Shown piece after piece: positions 1 through 6,512 of a DNA stretch of 6,603 bases (position 1 is the first letter of the stretch; each line of letters opens with the position of its first letter). The notes under the pieces are model-generated. The model had not been told where the DNA came from and did not search any database. It was given only the letters and a program-made list of their open reading frames with translations. The DNA is from Ignavibacteriota bacterium (GTDB taxonomy: Bacteria > Bacteroidota > UBA10030 > UBA6906), in assembly GCA_003161755.1 (NCBI GenBank), contig PMNP01000136.1, forward strand, positions 8,519 through 15,121, read 5' to 3'. A program made the translations under genes and the position numbers.

Positions 1-2
1 CC

Positions 3-302
3 TATGTCAAGGCCAGCGAGGTGTTCGCCGACATTCTCCAGAAGGAAATGGAGGATCACGCGGGAGTCCCCAATCGCGGTGTTAAGCAGGCCGGATTCTA
101 TGTATTGGTTGGCGCGTCAATGCCGAACGTGTTGGTGGAGACCGCCTACCTATCCAACCGCCAGGATGAAAAGATCCTCAAAAGTGACGCGGGGCAGGAA
201 CACATTGCGGAATCGATCTTGCGGGCAATCAAGAAATACAAAGGGGAATACGAGAAGCTCTTGAACGAAGGAAAAGAGCTTGGCGAGCAGCGGGCGAACT
301 GA
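3..302 (+). CDS. N-acetylmuramoyl-L-alanine amidase, C-terminal fragment (Amidase_3 family)
   Basis: This is the 3' end of a gene that begins before the window; 99 codons remain before the TGA. The family consists of zinc enzymes that cut the amide bond between N-acetylmuramic acid and the L-alanine of the stem peptide during cell-wall remodelling, usually in the periplasm. The fragment shows the typical end of the Amidase_3 fold: NRGVKQAGFYVL at fragment residues 24-35, then MPNVLVETAYLSN at 40-52. Glu46 (codon 138-140) matches the conserved C-terminal catalytic glutamate of this family. The zinc-binding His/Glu/His residues would lie upstream, outside the window. After the domain there is a charged, probably helical tail of about 45 residues (DEKILK to GEQRAN). 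The gene converges on the Nramp gene with 6 bp between stop codons. The family call is firm; which paralogue (AmiA/B/C or a LytC/CwlM type) cannot be said from this piece. Confidence 0.92.
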   Translation, partial: YVKASEVFADILQKEMEDHAGVPNRGVKQAGFYVLVGASMPNVLVETAYLSNRQDEKILKSDAGQEHIAESILRAIKKYKGEYEKLLNEGKELGEQRAN

Positions 303-308
303 ACTGCA

Positions 309-2186
309 TCATCGCACAATCAACACCGGTATTTCAAGCTGGTGCCGCACCTCCGAGACCGAAGTTCCCAGGAAGAGATCTGCCAATAACCGGTGGCCGT
401 GCGCGCCCATGACCAGCAAGTCGATGTGGCTGGTCCGAGCGAGTTTCACGAGTTCTGACGGCACGTCGGGACTGTAGCAGAGTTCGAAGTGAGCTTCAAC
501 GCCCGCCCGCTGGATTTGGTCAGCGATGTTTTCAAGCTGCGCTCGATCCTCTCTTGCTTCCTTGTCGAATGCTTCGCCCCCATACACCTGCCCTGCAACT
601 CCCTCGACGACATGGAAGAGATAAATGGAGGCTTTATGCATGGTTGCGAGCGAGTGGGCGTGCGAAAGTGTCCGCGCATCGCCCGCTCCAAAATCCAACG
701 CCACCCCAATCCTCCTATACTCCTCTCCGGTAAACCCAAGGGACATTGGGGAATAGGGTTCCGGCCGACCTTTGGAACTCCGCCATGATTTCGGGATGGC
801 AATATAGATGAGCAGCAACGCGCACCCGACCGCCACCGGGATCGCTGTCAGCCACACCCAGATTCCTTGCGGCCCCGCCGCCACAGCCCATGTGTTGATG
901 GTACTCGCGATCAGACCTGCATTCAACGCCACAATCACAAAGGCAGAAGCCCAGCCAAGGACTCGCACCCAGGGACGGGTGGCAAATGTCCCCATGATCG
1001 TTCTGTCGTCCGTAAACTTCAACAACGGTATGACCGCAAACGGAAGCTGGAGGCTCAGGATGATCTGACTGACGATGCGAAGGTTGTACGATCCCTCGTC
1101 ACCCCTGAGACTGATGACGAGCACTGCAGGAACTATGGCAATCACCCTGGTAACAAGTCGCCGCAAGACCGGACGAATCTTGAACCGCATAAATCCTTCC
1201 ATCACAATCTGTCCGGCAAGCGTTCCGGTCACCGTGGAGCTTTGGCCGGAACTAATCAATGCGACGGCAAAAAGTGTGCTGGCGATCGTTGACCCGAGAA
1301 GCGGAGTCAGCATCTGGTACGCTTGTTGGATTTCCGTCACGAGAATCCCGTTCCGGAAGAACACTGCCGCTGCAACGATGAGAATTGCCGCGTTGACAAA
1401 AAACGCTCCGTTAAGCGCAAGCGCCGTATCATAGAAGTTGTAGCGGCAGGCAATGCGTTTACCCAGGATTGATTGGTTCACGGCACGGGTTTGCACAAGA
1501 GCGGAATGAAGATACAGGTTGTGCGGCATAACGGTCGCGCCAATAATCCCCACGGCAATATACAGGCTCTCCGGAGACAGGTGCGGAATAAACCCGTGCA
1601 CGACGCCTCCCCAATCGGGCTTGGACCAGATCGTTTCGACACCGAAACAGACGCCGATGGTAAGGACAAACGTGAGGATCAGCGCTTCCATCTTTCTGAT
1701 CCCGAACCGCTGGATGGCGAGAAAAAGCATGGTGTCAAATCCAGTGATGACGACACCGTACACCAGGGGAAGTCCGAACAGCAGGTTTAGTCCGATTGCC
1801 GTGCCGAGCACTTCCGCCAGATCGCACGCTGCGATGGCGATTTCACACATCACCCAGAGTGCGATGACGACCGGACGGGGGTAGTTTTCCCGGCACGCCT
1901 GTGCGAGATCCCGACCCGTTACAATCCCCATTCGCGCGGCCAGTGTTTGCAGCACCACGGCCATGATGTTCGACATCAGCAACACCCAAATGAGCTGATA
2001 GCCGAATCGGGCTCCCCCCTCGAGATCCGTCGCCCAATTGCCTGGATCCATATAGCCGACACTCACGAGGTAGGCCGGCCCAGCGAAGGCAAACAAACGC
2101 TTCACAATCCCCACATTTGTCGGGATGGGCACGCTCCCGTGCACCTCCGACAAAGACACGCGTGCGTTTTTGTCCGTTTCGCTCAC
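309..2186 (-). CDS. Nramp/MntH-type divalent metal transporter with C-terminal UspA domain
   Basis: The 625-residue protein has two parts. Residues about 30-465 are an Nramp (SLC11-like) inner-membrane, proton-coupled importer of Mn2+/Fe2+-type ions. The metal-site motifs are intact: DPGN at 47-50 (Asp47, Asn50) and A217-x-x-M220-P-H222-N in the sixth helix region, with the spacing known from structurally studied Nramps. GQSSTVTGTLAGQIVMEGF at 314-332 is another family signature. Residues about 490-625, after a hydrophilic linker (466-488), are a full universal stress protein domain, starting RRIGVALDFG with Asp498 and ending with the nucleotide-binding motif G594-x2-G597-x9-G607-T-S. Typical MntH proteins have about 410-440 residues, so the extra length is the UspA part. 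The start is GTG with GGAG 5 nt upstream. The fusion suggests regulation of transport by nucleotide or stress state, which is inference. Mn2+ versus Fe2+ preference cannot be read from the sequence. I withhold a gene symbol because of the fusion. Confidence 0.95.
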   Translation of the reverse strand: MSETDKNARVSLSEVHGSVPIPTNVGIVKRLFAFAGPAYLVSVGYMDPGNWATDLEGGARFGYQLIWVLLMSNIMAVVLQTLAARMGIVTGRDLAQACRENYPRPVVIALWVMCEIAIAACDLAEVLGTAIGLNLLFGLPLVYGVVITGFDTMLFLAIQRFGIRKMEALILTFVLTIGVCFGVETIWSKPDWGGVVHGFIPHLSPESLYIAVGIIGATVMPHNLYLHSALVQTRAVNQSILGKRIACRYNFYDTALALNGAFFVNAAILIVAAAVFFRNGILVTEIQQAYQMLTPLLGSTIASTLFAVALISSGQSSTVTGTLAGQIVMEGFMRFKIRPVLRRLVTRVIAIVPAVLVISLRGDEGSYNLRIVSQIILSLQLPFAVIPLLKFTDDRTIMGTFATRPWVRVLGWASAFVIVALNAGLIASTINTWAVAAGPQGIWVWLTAIPVAVGCALLLIYIAIPKSWRSSKGRPEPYSPMSLGFTGEEYRRIGVALDFGAGDARTLSHAHSLATMHKASIYLFHVVEGVAGQVYGGEAFDKEAREDRAQLENIADQIQRAGVEAHFELCYSPDVPSELVKLARTSHIDLLVMGAHGHRLLADLFLGTSVSEVRHQLEIPVLIVR

Positions 2187-2375
2187 AACTTCTCCAACGA
2201 TGGAATTGCTGTTACGGCAGGCTACACAGAAAAAACCCTCTCTTACTATAACCCCTGAATTGCTGCCGGAATTCCGCTAGCTGAAATTCCTCCTAGACGA
2301 TTCCCGCACCAATGCGCGGATCAACACACAATGTCGCCTTGGCACTGTCCACTGTCCACTGTACACTGTTCTCTG
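2187..2375 (-). other. Intergenic region between the LolA-like and Nramp-UspA genes
   Basis: These 189 bp are the only sizeable non-coding gap between genes. The part next to the LolA-like gene is a 7-bp tandem repeat array. The part next to the Nramp gene holds a TATAGT hexamer (2245-2250, minus strand) that could be a -10 element, without a convincing -35. A perfect 10-bp palindrome CGGAATTCCG (2267-2276) sits about where a -35 would be. I see no hairpin followed by a T-run that would end the upstream transcript, and no manganese riboswitch (yybP-ykoY type) or clear MntR/Fur box. An independent promoter for the Nramp gene is likely from the spacing but not proven by sequence. Confidence 0.5.
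2192..2195 (-). promoter_or_regulatory. Ribosome-binding site for the Nramp-UspA gene
   Basis: GGAG lies 5 nt upstream of the GTG codon at 2184-2186 on the minus strand. It supports this GTG as the start, giving the N-terminus MSETDKNARV and a short soluble tail before the first membrane helix. Confidence 0.6.
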
Positions 2376-2406
2376 TCATCTGTCCTCTGTCTTCTGTCCA
2401 CCGTCT
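2344..2406. repeat. Degenerate heptamer tandem repeat, about nine copies
   Basis: On the + strand the unit is (A/T)CTGTCC; on the minus strand, GGACAG(T/A). Copies begin at 2344, 2351, 2358, 2365, 2372, 2379, 2386, 2393 and 2400. The first eight all keep the CTGT core, and the ninth (ACCGTCT) is more diverged. Copies start with A at 2344-2371 and with T at 2372-2399, so the array has two sub-blocks. It runs from the intergenic gap into the 3' end of the LolA-like gene. There are no spacers and no dyad symmetry, so it is neither a CRISPR nor a terminator. Short heptamer arrays of this general kind are known from several bacterial groups, including cyanobacteria; I do not know a function for this one. 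Confidence 0.85.
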
Positions 2407-3101
2407 TCTTTAAACAGATCATCGCTTAACCCGCGGTTCAGTTGATAGTCAGAATACCGAATGGTCACTACCCCTTCTCGTATCTGTGGGCCAGCCCGGT
2501 TGGGGGCAAGCTCTTCGAGCAGGTTCGGTGCGGTGCTGTCTCCCTGTGAAACAACAAAGGTGATGACGGCTTCAGAGGGAAGCCAGTGCTTCTCATGTTG
2601 ATCGTACTTCACTGAGACATTCATCACCCTGCCGTCCAGCAGCGGAATCCTGACTTTTTCCGGCGTCCACCGCGCAGGGTCGACATCCATGGCGACGTGA
2701 CGGATGTGCAGGCGATCGCCTTTGGGCGTAAGGCTGACCCGCAGGTATGATCTTCCGTCAGCCGTGTCAGGTTCGACACGATTGTCGACTGCATAATGTT
2801 CGTGCAGACGTCCGAAATTCATTGCAGCGGCCTGTTTCGGAAGCATCGCAAATCCATTCGCATCGAAATGAATCTTGTCCGGTTGCTTGAAGTACATGGT
2901 CATGTGCATCGGAGCGACCTTCAACCGCTCAAGATTGACGGTGACAGTGAGCGTAACAGTATAGTCTTCAATCCCTTCATACTGGCGTTCAATATTGCGT
3001 ACTACTGTTTCTCCGTCGGGCATCCCTCTTGAGGATTTCTGGGCAAGAGCAACGTGTTCAATGAGTCCTAACATCAACACACAACAGACAAGTCCCTTCA
3101 T
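2376..3101 (-). CDS. LolA/LolB-like exported periplasmic protein
   Basis: The 241-residue protein begins with a type I signal peptide, MKGLVCCVLMLGLIEHVALA, with likely cleavage after Ala20 and no cysteine at +1, so it is probably a soluble periplasmic protein rather than a lipoprotein. The mature part resembles LolA-type lipoprotein-sorting proteins: an opening helix (ETVVRNIERQYEGIEDYTVTLTV, 31-53), the YFKQPDKIHFDA strand-turn-strand (70-81), and a typical end, RYSDYQLNRGLSDDLF (215-230). True LolA carries lipoproteins from the inner to the outer membrane; many relatives in this fold have unknown hydrophobic ligands, so I do not call it LolA. The start ATG overlaps the stop of the MFS gene as ATGA, with GGAG 7 nt upstream, which implies translational coupling. 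The final residues (about 233-241, DGGQKTEDR) and the stop are encoded by the heptamer array and are probably not part of the fold. Confidence 0.8.
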   Translation of the reverse strand: MKGLVCCVLMLGLIEHVALAQKSSRGMPDGETVVRNIERQYEGIEDYTVTLTVTVNLERLKVAPMHMTMYFKQPDKIHFDANGFAMLPKQAAAMNFGRLHEHYAVDNRVEPDTADGRSYLRVSLTPKGDRLHIRHVAMDVDPARWTPEKVRIPLLDGRVMNVSVKYDQHEKHWLPSEAVITFVVSQGDSTAPNLLEELAPNRAGPQIREGVVTIRYSDYQLNRGLSDDLFKEDGGQKTEDR

Positions 3102-4384
3102 TGTGCTGCTCCGTTCCTTGCCGGCACGACACCACCGACCAATGTGTTATAGAGCCACATCAAGAGCGTTGCCAAGGCGCCCACACCGAACAGTACGAAC
3201 CATACAACGGTAGGATTCCCCGCCTCCTTCGCTGCAGCGGTATACAGCCATCCACCCCATGTTCCTCCAAACACCCATGCGATGGCAATAGGGAGGAACG
3301 CATACCCCTGAAAGAGCGCCTGCTGTCCGGGTGGGGCCAGAGTGGAAATGTGCTCGTAGTATCGGGGAGCCTGGATCATTTCCCCGATCGACCAGACGGC
3401 AATTCCCAGGATCATCGTAATGATTGAGGGATGAACGGCGATGATCAGCCAGCAAAGTGAAGAAACCCCGAACCCAAGGACAATGGCAGTCTTCACTGGC
3501 AGACGTTTCGTGATCATGTTCACGAGAATCTGGAGGAGGATGATGGTTATTGCACCTACCGCGATAATGAGCTCAAAATTCGCATCCTTATCGATGTAAT
3601 CCGTTATGTAGAACGGAAGGATGATATACAGTCCGCCCCAGAACATGATCCAGTAGAGGGAAAAGACCAGAAGAAACAGGATGAATCTGACGTTGACCAG
3701 TACCACGAACATATTCGAAAACTTCTTCCATACGCTCTCAATCACTTTGCCGGCAGGATCAGGCACATTTCGGTATAGTGCAAGGTTGGCAATGAACATG
3801 AGTGCACAACTCACCGCCGAAACAAGATAGACAAACTCAATACCTTCGGACTTACGGACCAGGTTTGCAAGCAGAGGCCCCGCCGCCGCACCGATGTTTA
3901 CTATCCAGTAATAAATGGCATAGCCTATCGATCTGGTTGAAGGGGAACTGGCGACGGCAACCGTCCCGAGAACTGATGGCTTGATGAACGATCCGCCAAA
4001 CGCCGTAAGCGCCATTATGGGAACGAGCACCCAGAATATTGGCATCCCCGCATAGAATCCGCTGAACGCTTTCATCCCCGTCGAACCGATAAGGAAATAG
4101 CCAACCGTAAGGATAAGGAACGCAGTGGAAAACGCCTTACGGTAACCGAACCTGTCGGCGAGCGTACCGGCAAAGATGGGGAGGAAATAGATAAGTCCGC
4201 CAAAAATGGACGAAAGCTTCCCCGCATCGAGCGCAGAAAGTCCGAGGTGATCACGAAGGAAGATGCTCATGATTGTTCCCTGGCCGTAGTAGGCCAGCCG
4301 CTCGAACAACTCCATCCCGTTCCCAACCCAAAACGAACGATGGAATCCCGAACGGATTTCACCCAGTCTTTCGGACAAGCTCAC
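3098..4384 (-). CDS. MFS transporter of the POT/PTR2 (proton-dependent oligopeptide) type
   Basis: The 428-residue inner-membrane protein has about twelve hydrophobic segments. POT-family signatures are visible. E25-x-x-E28-R29-x-x-Y32-Y33-G34 is in helix 1 (with Leu30 where Phe is usual). The MFS loop motif GTLADRFGYRK is at 73-83. FIKPSVLG at 133-140 has Lys135 at the conserved KP position. YYWIVNIGAAAGP at 158-170 matches the second POT motif. G334-E335-M-I-Q-A-P340 precedes LAPPG at 349-353. In characterised POTs these Glu, Arg and Lys residues serve proton coupling and binding of di- or tripeptide termini. The expected SPxGL after the helix-10 Glu is altered to APRYY, so substrate may differ. 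The length suits twelve helices, without the extra pair common in bacterial POTs. The start is GTG with GGAG 6 nt upstream. The neighbouring peptidase supports a peptide-uptake role. The family call is good; the substrate is inferred. Confidence 0.85.
   Translation of the reverse strand: MSLSERLGEIRSGFHRSFWVGNGMELFERLAYYGQGTIMSIFLRDHLGLSALDAGKLSSIFGGLIYFLPIFAGTLADRFGYRKAFSTAFLILTVGYFLIGSTGMKAFSGFYAGMPIFWVLVPIMALTAFGGSFIKPSVLGTVAVASSPSTRSIGYAIYYWIVNIGAAAGPLLANLVRKSEGIEFVYLVSAVSCALMFIANLALYRNVPDPAGKVIESVWKKFSNMFVVLVNVRFILFLLVFSLYWIMFWGGLYIILPFYITDYIDKDANFELIIAVGAITIILLQILVNMITKRLPVKTAIVLGFGVSSLCWLIIAVHPSIITMILGIAVWSIGEMIQAPRYYEHISTLAPPGQQALFQGYAFLPIAIAWVFGGTWGGWLYTAAAKEAGNPTVVWFVLFGVGALATLLMWLYNTLVGGVVPARNGAAQ
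3109..3112 (-). promoter_or_regulatory. Ribosome-binding site for the LolA-like gene, inside the MFS gene
   Basis: GGAG lies 7 nt upstream of the ATG at 3099-3101 and within the last codons of the MFS gene. Together with the 4-bp ATGA stop/start overlap it points to coupled translation of the two genes. Confidence 0.6.
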
Positions 4385-4390
4385 GCAATA

Positions 4391-4394
4391 CTCC
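4391..4394 (-). promoter_or_regulatory. Ribosome-binding site for the MFS transporter gene
   Basis: GGAG lies 6 nt upstream of the GTG at 4382-4384. It favours this GTG over the internal Met24, which sits inside the conserved helix-1 region and would remove FWVGNG. Confidence 0.6.
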
Positions 4395-4434
4395 GGAAGG
4401 TTAAGAGTTTGAGGAAATATTTACAGCGTCCTGT

Positions 4435-5619
4435 TCACTCGAGCAGAACCATTTCTCGCTGGACATTGCCGGTCACTTCTGCCGTCCCATCGTGCTTGAT
4501 GAACATATTGATCTCCGTCCGCACTGCCATCTCCTTTTCGAGATAGATTCCCGGTTCGATGGAAAAACAGCATCCCGGGATGAGGCGCCGGTCATCCTTG
4601 GTTTCGAGATTATCGATGTTGACGCCGTTGCCATGCGTTTCTTCGGTGATGGAGTGCCCGGTTCGATGGACGAAATACTTGCCGAAGCCCGCCTTCTTCA
4701 CAACGTTGCGGCACACATCGTCAACACTCCAGCCGTAGCACGGTTTATTCGTTGAAATCCTCTCCTGAACGTACGTGATTGCCGCATCGCGCGCGTCCCG
4801 GACGACTTCAAAAATCTTCTGGTATTTCGGCGGAGGATTGTGTCCAACAAACGCGACCCAGGTGATGTCATAATAAATAGCCCCGGGTTTGTTGAACTTC
4901 GCCCAGAGATCGATCAAGAGCGTATCCCCTTTCACGATCGGGCGGCTGTATTCCTGCGTAAGATCGAAATGAGGATCGGCAGGATGTTCGTTTGTGCCGA
5001 CCATGGGGGGATCGTACGTGATAAGATTGTGCTCGGCAAAGCGCTTCATGATGAACTGCTGAATGTCGAATTCCGTTACCGTCACGCTGTTACGCACTGC
5101 CATGCGCACTTTGTCAAAGGCCTGTTCGCAGATCCGGTCTACGAGTACACCGGCTTCTTTGTGCGTCGCGTAGCCTTCCTCGCCGATCACTGAGACGAAC
5201 TGGAGGACGAGATCGGCAGAGGAAACGACTTTGTGTCCGAGTCCTTTGATCAGCTCGATTGTTCCTCCATCCACCAGCGAAACATACGGCACGTTGTTCT
5301 TCGGTGAATATTGCATTGCGATGGTCTTCTTCGTGCCGAGCGACCGCTTGAGCGCTGCATGCAATTCCACCCACGATTGGTACACGATCCCGTTCCCGGG
5401 AAGCGAGTCGAGCTTATGGCTCTCGACGGCGGAGACGATCTTCCTGGGAATGCCACGCGCCGGGATAAAATAGAACCACCGGCGCGTATTCATTTTTTCG
5501 AAATTCAATCCCAGCACCTTGTAGGCCAGGAAGTCTCTGTTCCGGAAGTCGCAGAAGAGCCACCCGTCCACCTTGTGCTCCCGTAAAGCTGTCTGAATCG
5601 CGTTAACGTCCATGGTCAT
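4435..5619 (-). CDS. M24 family metallopeptidase (Xaa-Pro aminopeptidase/dipeptidase type)
   Basis: The 394-residue protein has an N-terminal creatinase-like domain (about 5-145) and a C-terminal pita-bread M24 catalytic domain (about 150-394). All five expected two-metal ligands are visible: Asp237 (LLIDLW), Asp251 (YYDITW), His322 (RTGHSI), Glu355 (FSIEPGIY) and Glu369 (RTEINMF). His217 (ADPHFD) and His329 (ETHGNG, seven residues after the ligand His) fit the usual catalytic histidines. Such enzymes remove an N-terminal residue before proline or split Xaa-Pro dipeptides, normally with Mn2+ or Co2+, in the cytoplasm; no signal peptide is present. Aminopeptidase and prolidase activity cannot be separated by sight, so I give no symbol. 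Two close in-frame ATGs exist (5617-5619 and 5611-5613); the second has the more usual distance from AGGAG. It sits between the ABC permease and the POT-like transporter, whose imported peptides it could degrade. Confidence 0.93.
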   Translation of the reverse strand: MTMDVNAIQTALREHKVDGWLFCDFRNRDFLAYKVLGLNFEKMNTRRWFYFIPARGIPRKIVSAVESHKLDSLPGNGIVYQSWVELHAALKRSLGTKKTIAMQYSPKNNVPYVSLVDGGTIELIKGLGHKVVSSADLVLQFVSVIGEEGYATHKEAGVLVDRICEQAFDKVRMAVRNSVTVTEFDIQQFIMKRFAEHNLITYDPPMVGTNEHPADPHFDLTQEYSRPIVKGDTLLIDLWAKFNKPGAIYYDITWVAFVGHNPPPKYQKIFEVVRDARDAAITYVQERISTNKPCYGWSVDDVCRNVVKKAGFGKYFVHRTGHSITEETHGNGVNIDNLETKDDRRLIPGCCFSIEPGIYLEKEMAVRTEINMFIKHDGTAEVTGNVQREMVLLE

Positions 5620-5622
5620 TTT

Positions 5623-5627
5623 CTCCT
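5623..5627 (-). promoter_or_regulatory. Ribosome-binding site of the M24 peptidase gene, with two candidate starts
   Basis: AGGAG is 3 nt from the first ATG and 9 nt from the second in ATGACCATG. The 9-nt distance is nearer the usual optimum, so translation may begin mainly at Met3 (start 5613). The difference is only two residues and has no effect on the domain call. Confidence 0.6.
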
Positions 5628-5681
5628 GATGTCGAGTCTCAAAGGCACTATTGCTTAATCATCCGTCAAACACCGTCAGCG

Positions 5682-6512
5682 TCAGCTCAAAATATCTTTA
5701 CGAACAAACACCAGCCACGCCGCCCCGGTCATCGCGCAGGAGTAGGCGCCGATGATCGCCGCTGATCGTCCGATCGAATCCCACGGAATGGGCTCTTCCA
5801 TCGCCTGCTGCCAGAAATTGAAATACGTCGTGAACAGAAACGGCTTCACCGACTCGAACAAGGACAGGGGAATCGTGCTCACCAGAATGAACACGATGAT
5901 CACCGCCATTGAGGCGATAATGGGACCAATGGCATTTTCCACGAGCGAGGAAAAGAGAAATGCCAACGAAGCGACACACCACATACTCCAAATGGAAAGA
6001 GTAAACGCCAGGAGAAGTCTCATGGGAACGACGGAGGCAGGGAGGATGACCGTGATTTTTCCCGGGACGATCAAATCACCCGTTCCAAAAAGCCAGAGCC
6101 CAAGCCCAAGGCTCAACACGGCCATGAAGATGACAAGAATTGCCGTATAGGAAAGGGCAACGAGATACTTCAGAAAGAGGATCCTCGTCCGTGAAACCGG
6201 TCGGGTCAACAACAGGCGGAACGTTCCTCCCGTCGCCTCTCCTGCCAGCATGTCTCCAGCGACAAGAGTGATGAGAAATGGGATATGTACCCACAGACTG
6301 TTCATCAGGAATTCAGTGACAAAATACGCATTGAACATATTCCCAAAGAGAAGAAAGTCACGCGAGAACCCCCGCATCGCCATGCGCGAAATCGATCCCC
6401 CTTCGATCTTGAACCCTATCTCAATCAGCGGCACAATGACGCCGATGGCAATGATGCCTATATAGGAGCGCCATTTCAAGAACGTCTTAAGAATTTCATG
6501 AATAAAGATCAT
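5682..6512 (-). CDS. ABC-2-type transporter permease
   Basis: The 276-residue protein is an integral inner-membrane subunit with about six hydrophobic segments: roughly 17-33, 70-87, 112-142, 160-190, 196-215 and 250-270. The diagnostic stretch is AGDMLAGEATGGTFRLLLTRPVSRTRILFLKYL (85-117). The E-x-x-G-G-T-F-R-x-L-L-x-x-P-V-S-R pattern after helix 2 is typical of ABC-2 permeases that work with a separate ATPase to export drugs, lipids, polysaccharides or assembly factors. It has no nucleotide-binding domain, and no ATPase gene lies in the window, so the partner is probably encoded upstream beyond the right edge. The start ATG is fixed by an in-frame TAG only four codons upstream (6525-6527); no clear Shine-Dalgarno precedes it. 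The next gene, the peptidase, follows after 62 bp. The substrate is unknown, and whether the permease shares a function with the downstream genes is uncertain. Confidence 0.88.
   Translation of the reverse strand: MIFIHEILKTFLKWRSYIGIIAIGVIVPLIEIGFKIEGGSISRMAMRGFSRDFLLFGNMFNAYFVTEFLMNSLWVHIPFLITLVAGDMLAGEATGGTFRLLLTRPVSRTRILFLKYLVALSYTAILVIFMAVLSLGLGLWLFGTGDLIVPGKITVILPASVVPMRLLLAFTLSIWSMWCVASLAFLFSSLVENAIGPIIASMAVIIVFILVSTIPLSLFESVKPFLFTTYFNFWQQAMEEPIPWDSIGRSAAIIGAYSCAMTGAAWLVFVRKDILS

Noticed and set aside
808..1884. Long + strand open frames within 489-1884, opposite the Nramp gene
   Set aside because: They lie antisense to a well-conserved gene, their translations resemble no family, and they follow from its codon composition.
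309..2186. Nramp and UspA as two separate genes
   Set aside because: A single uninterrupted frame joins them through a 20-odd-residue linker, with no stop, internal ribosome site or new start required.
2282..2300. AGGAGG-like sequence on the minus strand as a ribosome site for a small gene
   Set aside because: No ATG, GTG or TTG lies at a usable distance downstream of it, so no small gene follows.
2303..2319. Hairpin (CCGC...GCGG or CGCA-CCAA-TGCG) as a terminator for the LolA-like gene's operon
   Set aside because: The stem is only 4 bp and no T-run follows on the minus strand.
2187..2343. Manganese riboswitch or MntR/Fur operator upstream of the Nramp gene
   Set aside because: I could not find the conserved loop sequences of the yybP-ykoY riboswitch or a convincing inverted repeat of a known metalloregulator.
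2344..2406. Repeat array as a CRISPR
   Set aside because: The unit is 7 bp with no spacers and no leader; it is a simple degenerate tandem repeat.
5671..5690. Repeated TGACG units (minus strand GCTGACGCTGACGG) just after the permease stop
   Set aside because: Only two or three imperfect copies and no dyad symmetry; not distinguishable from chance.
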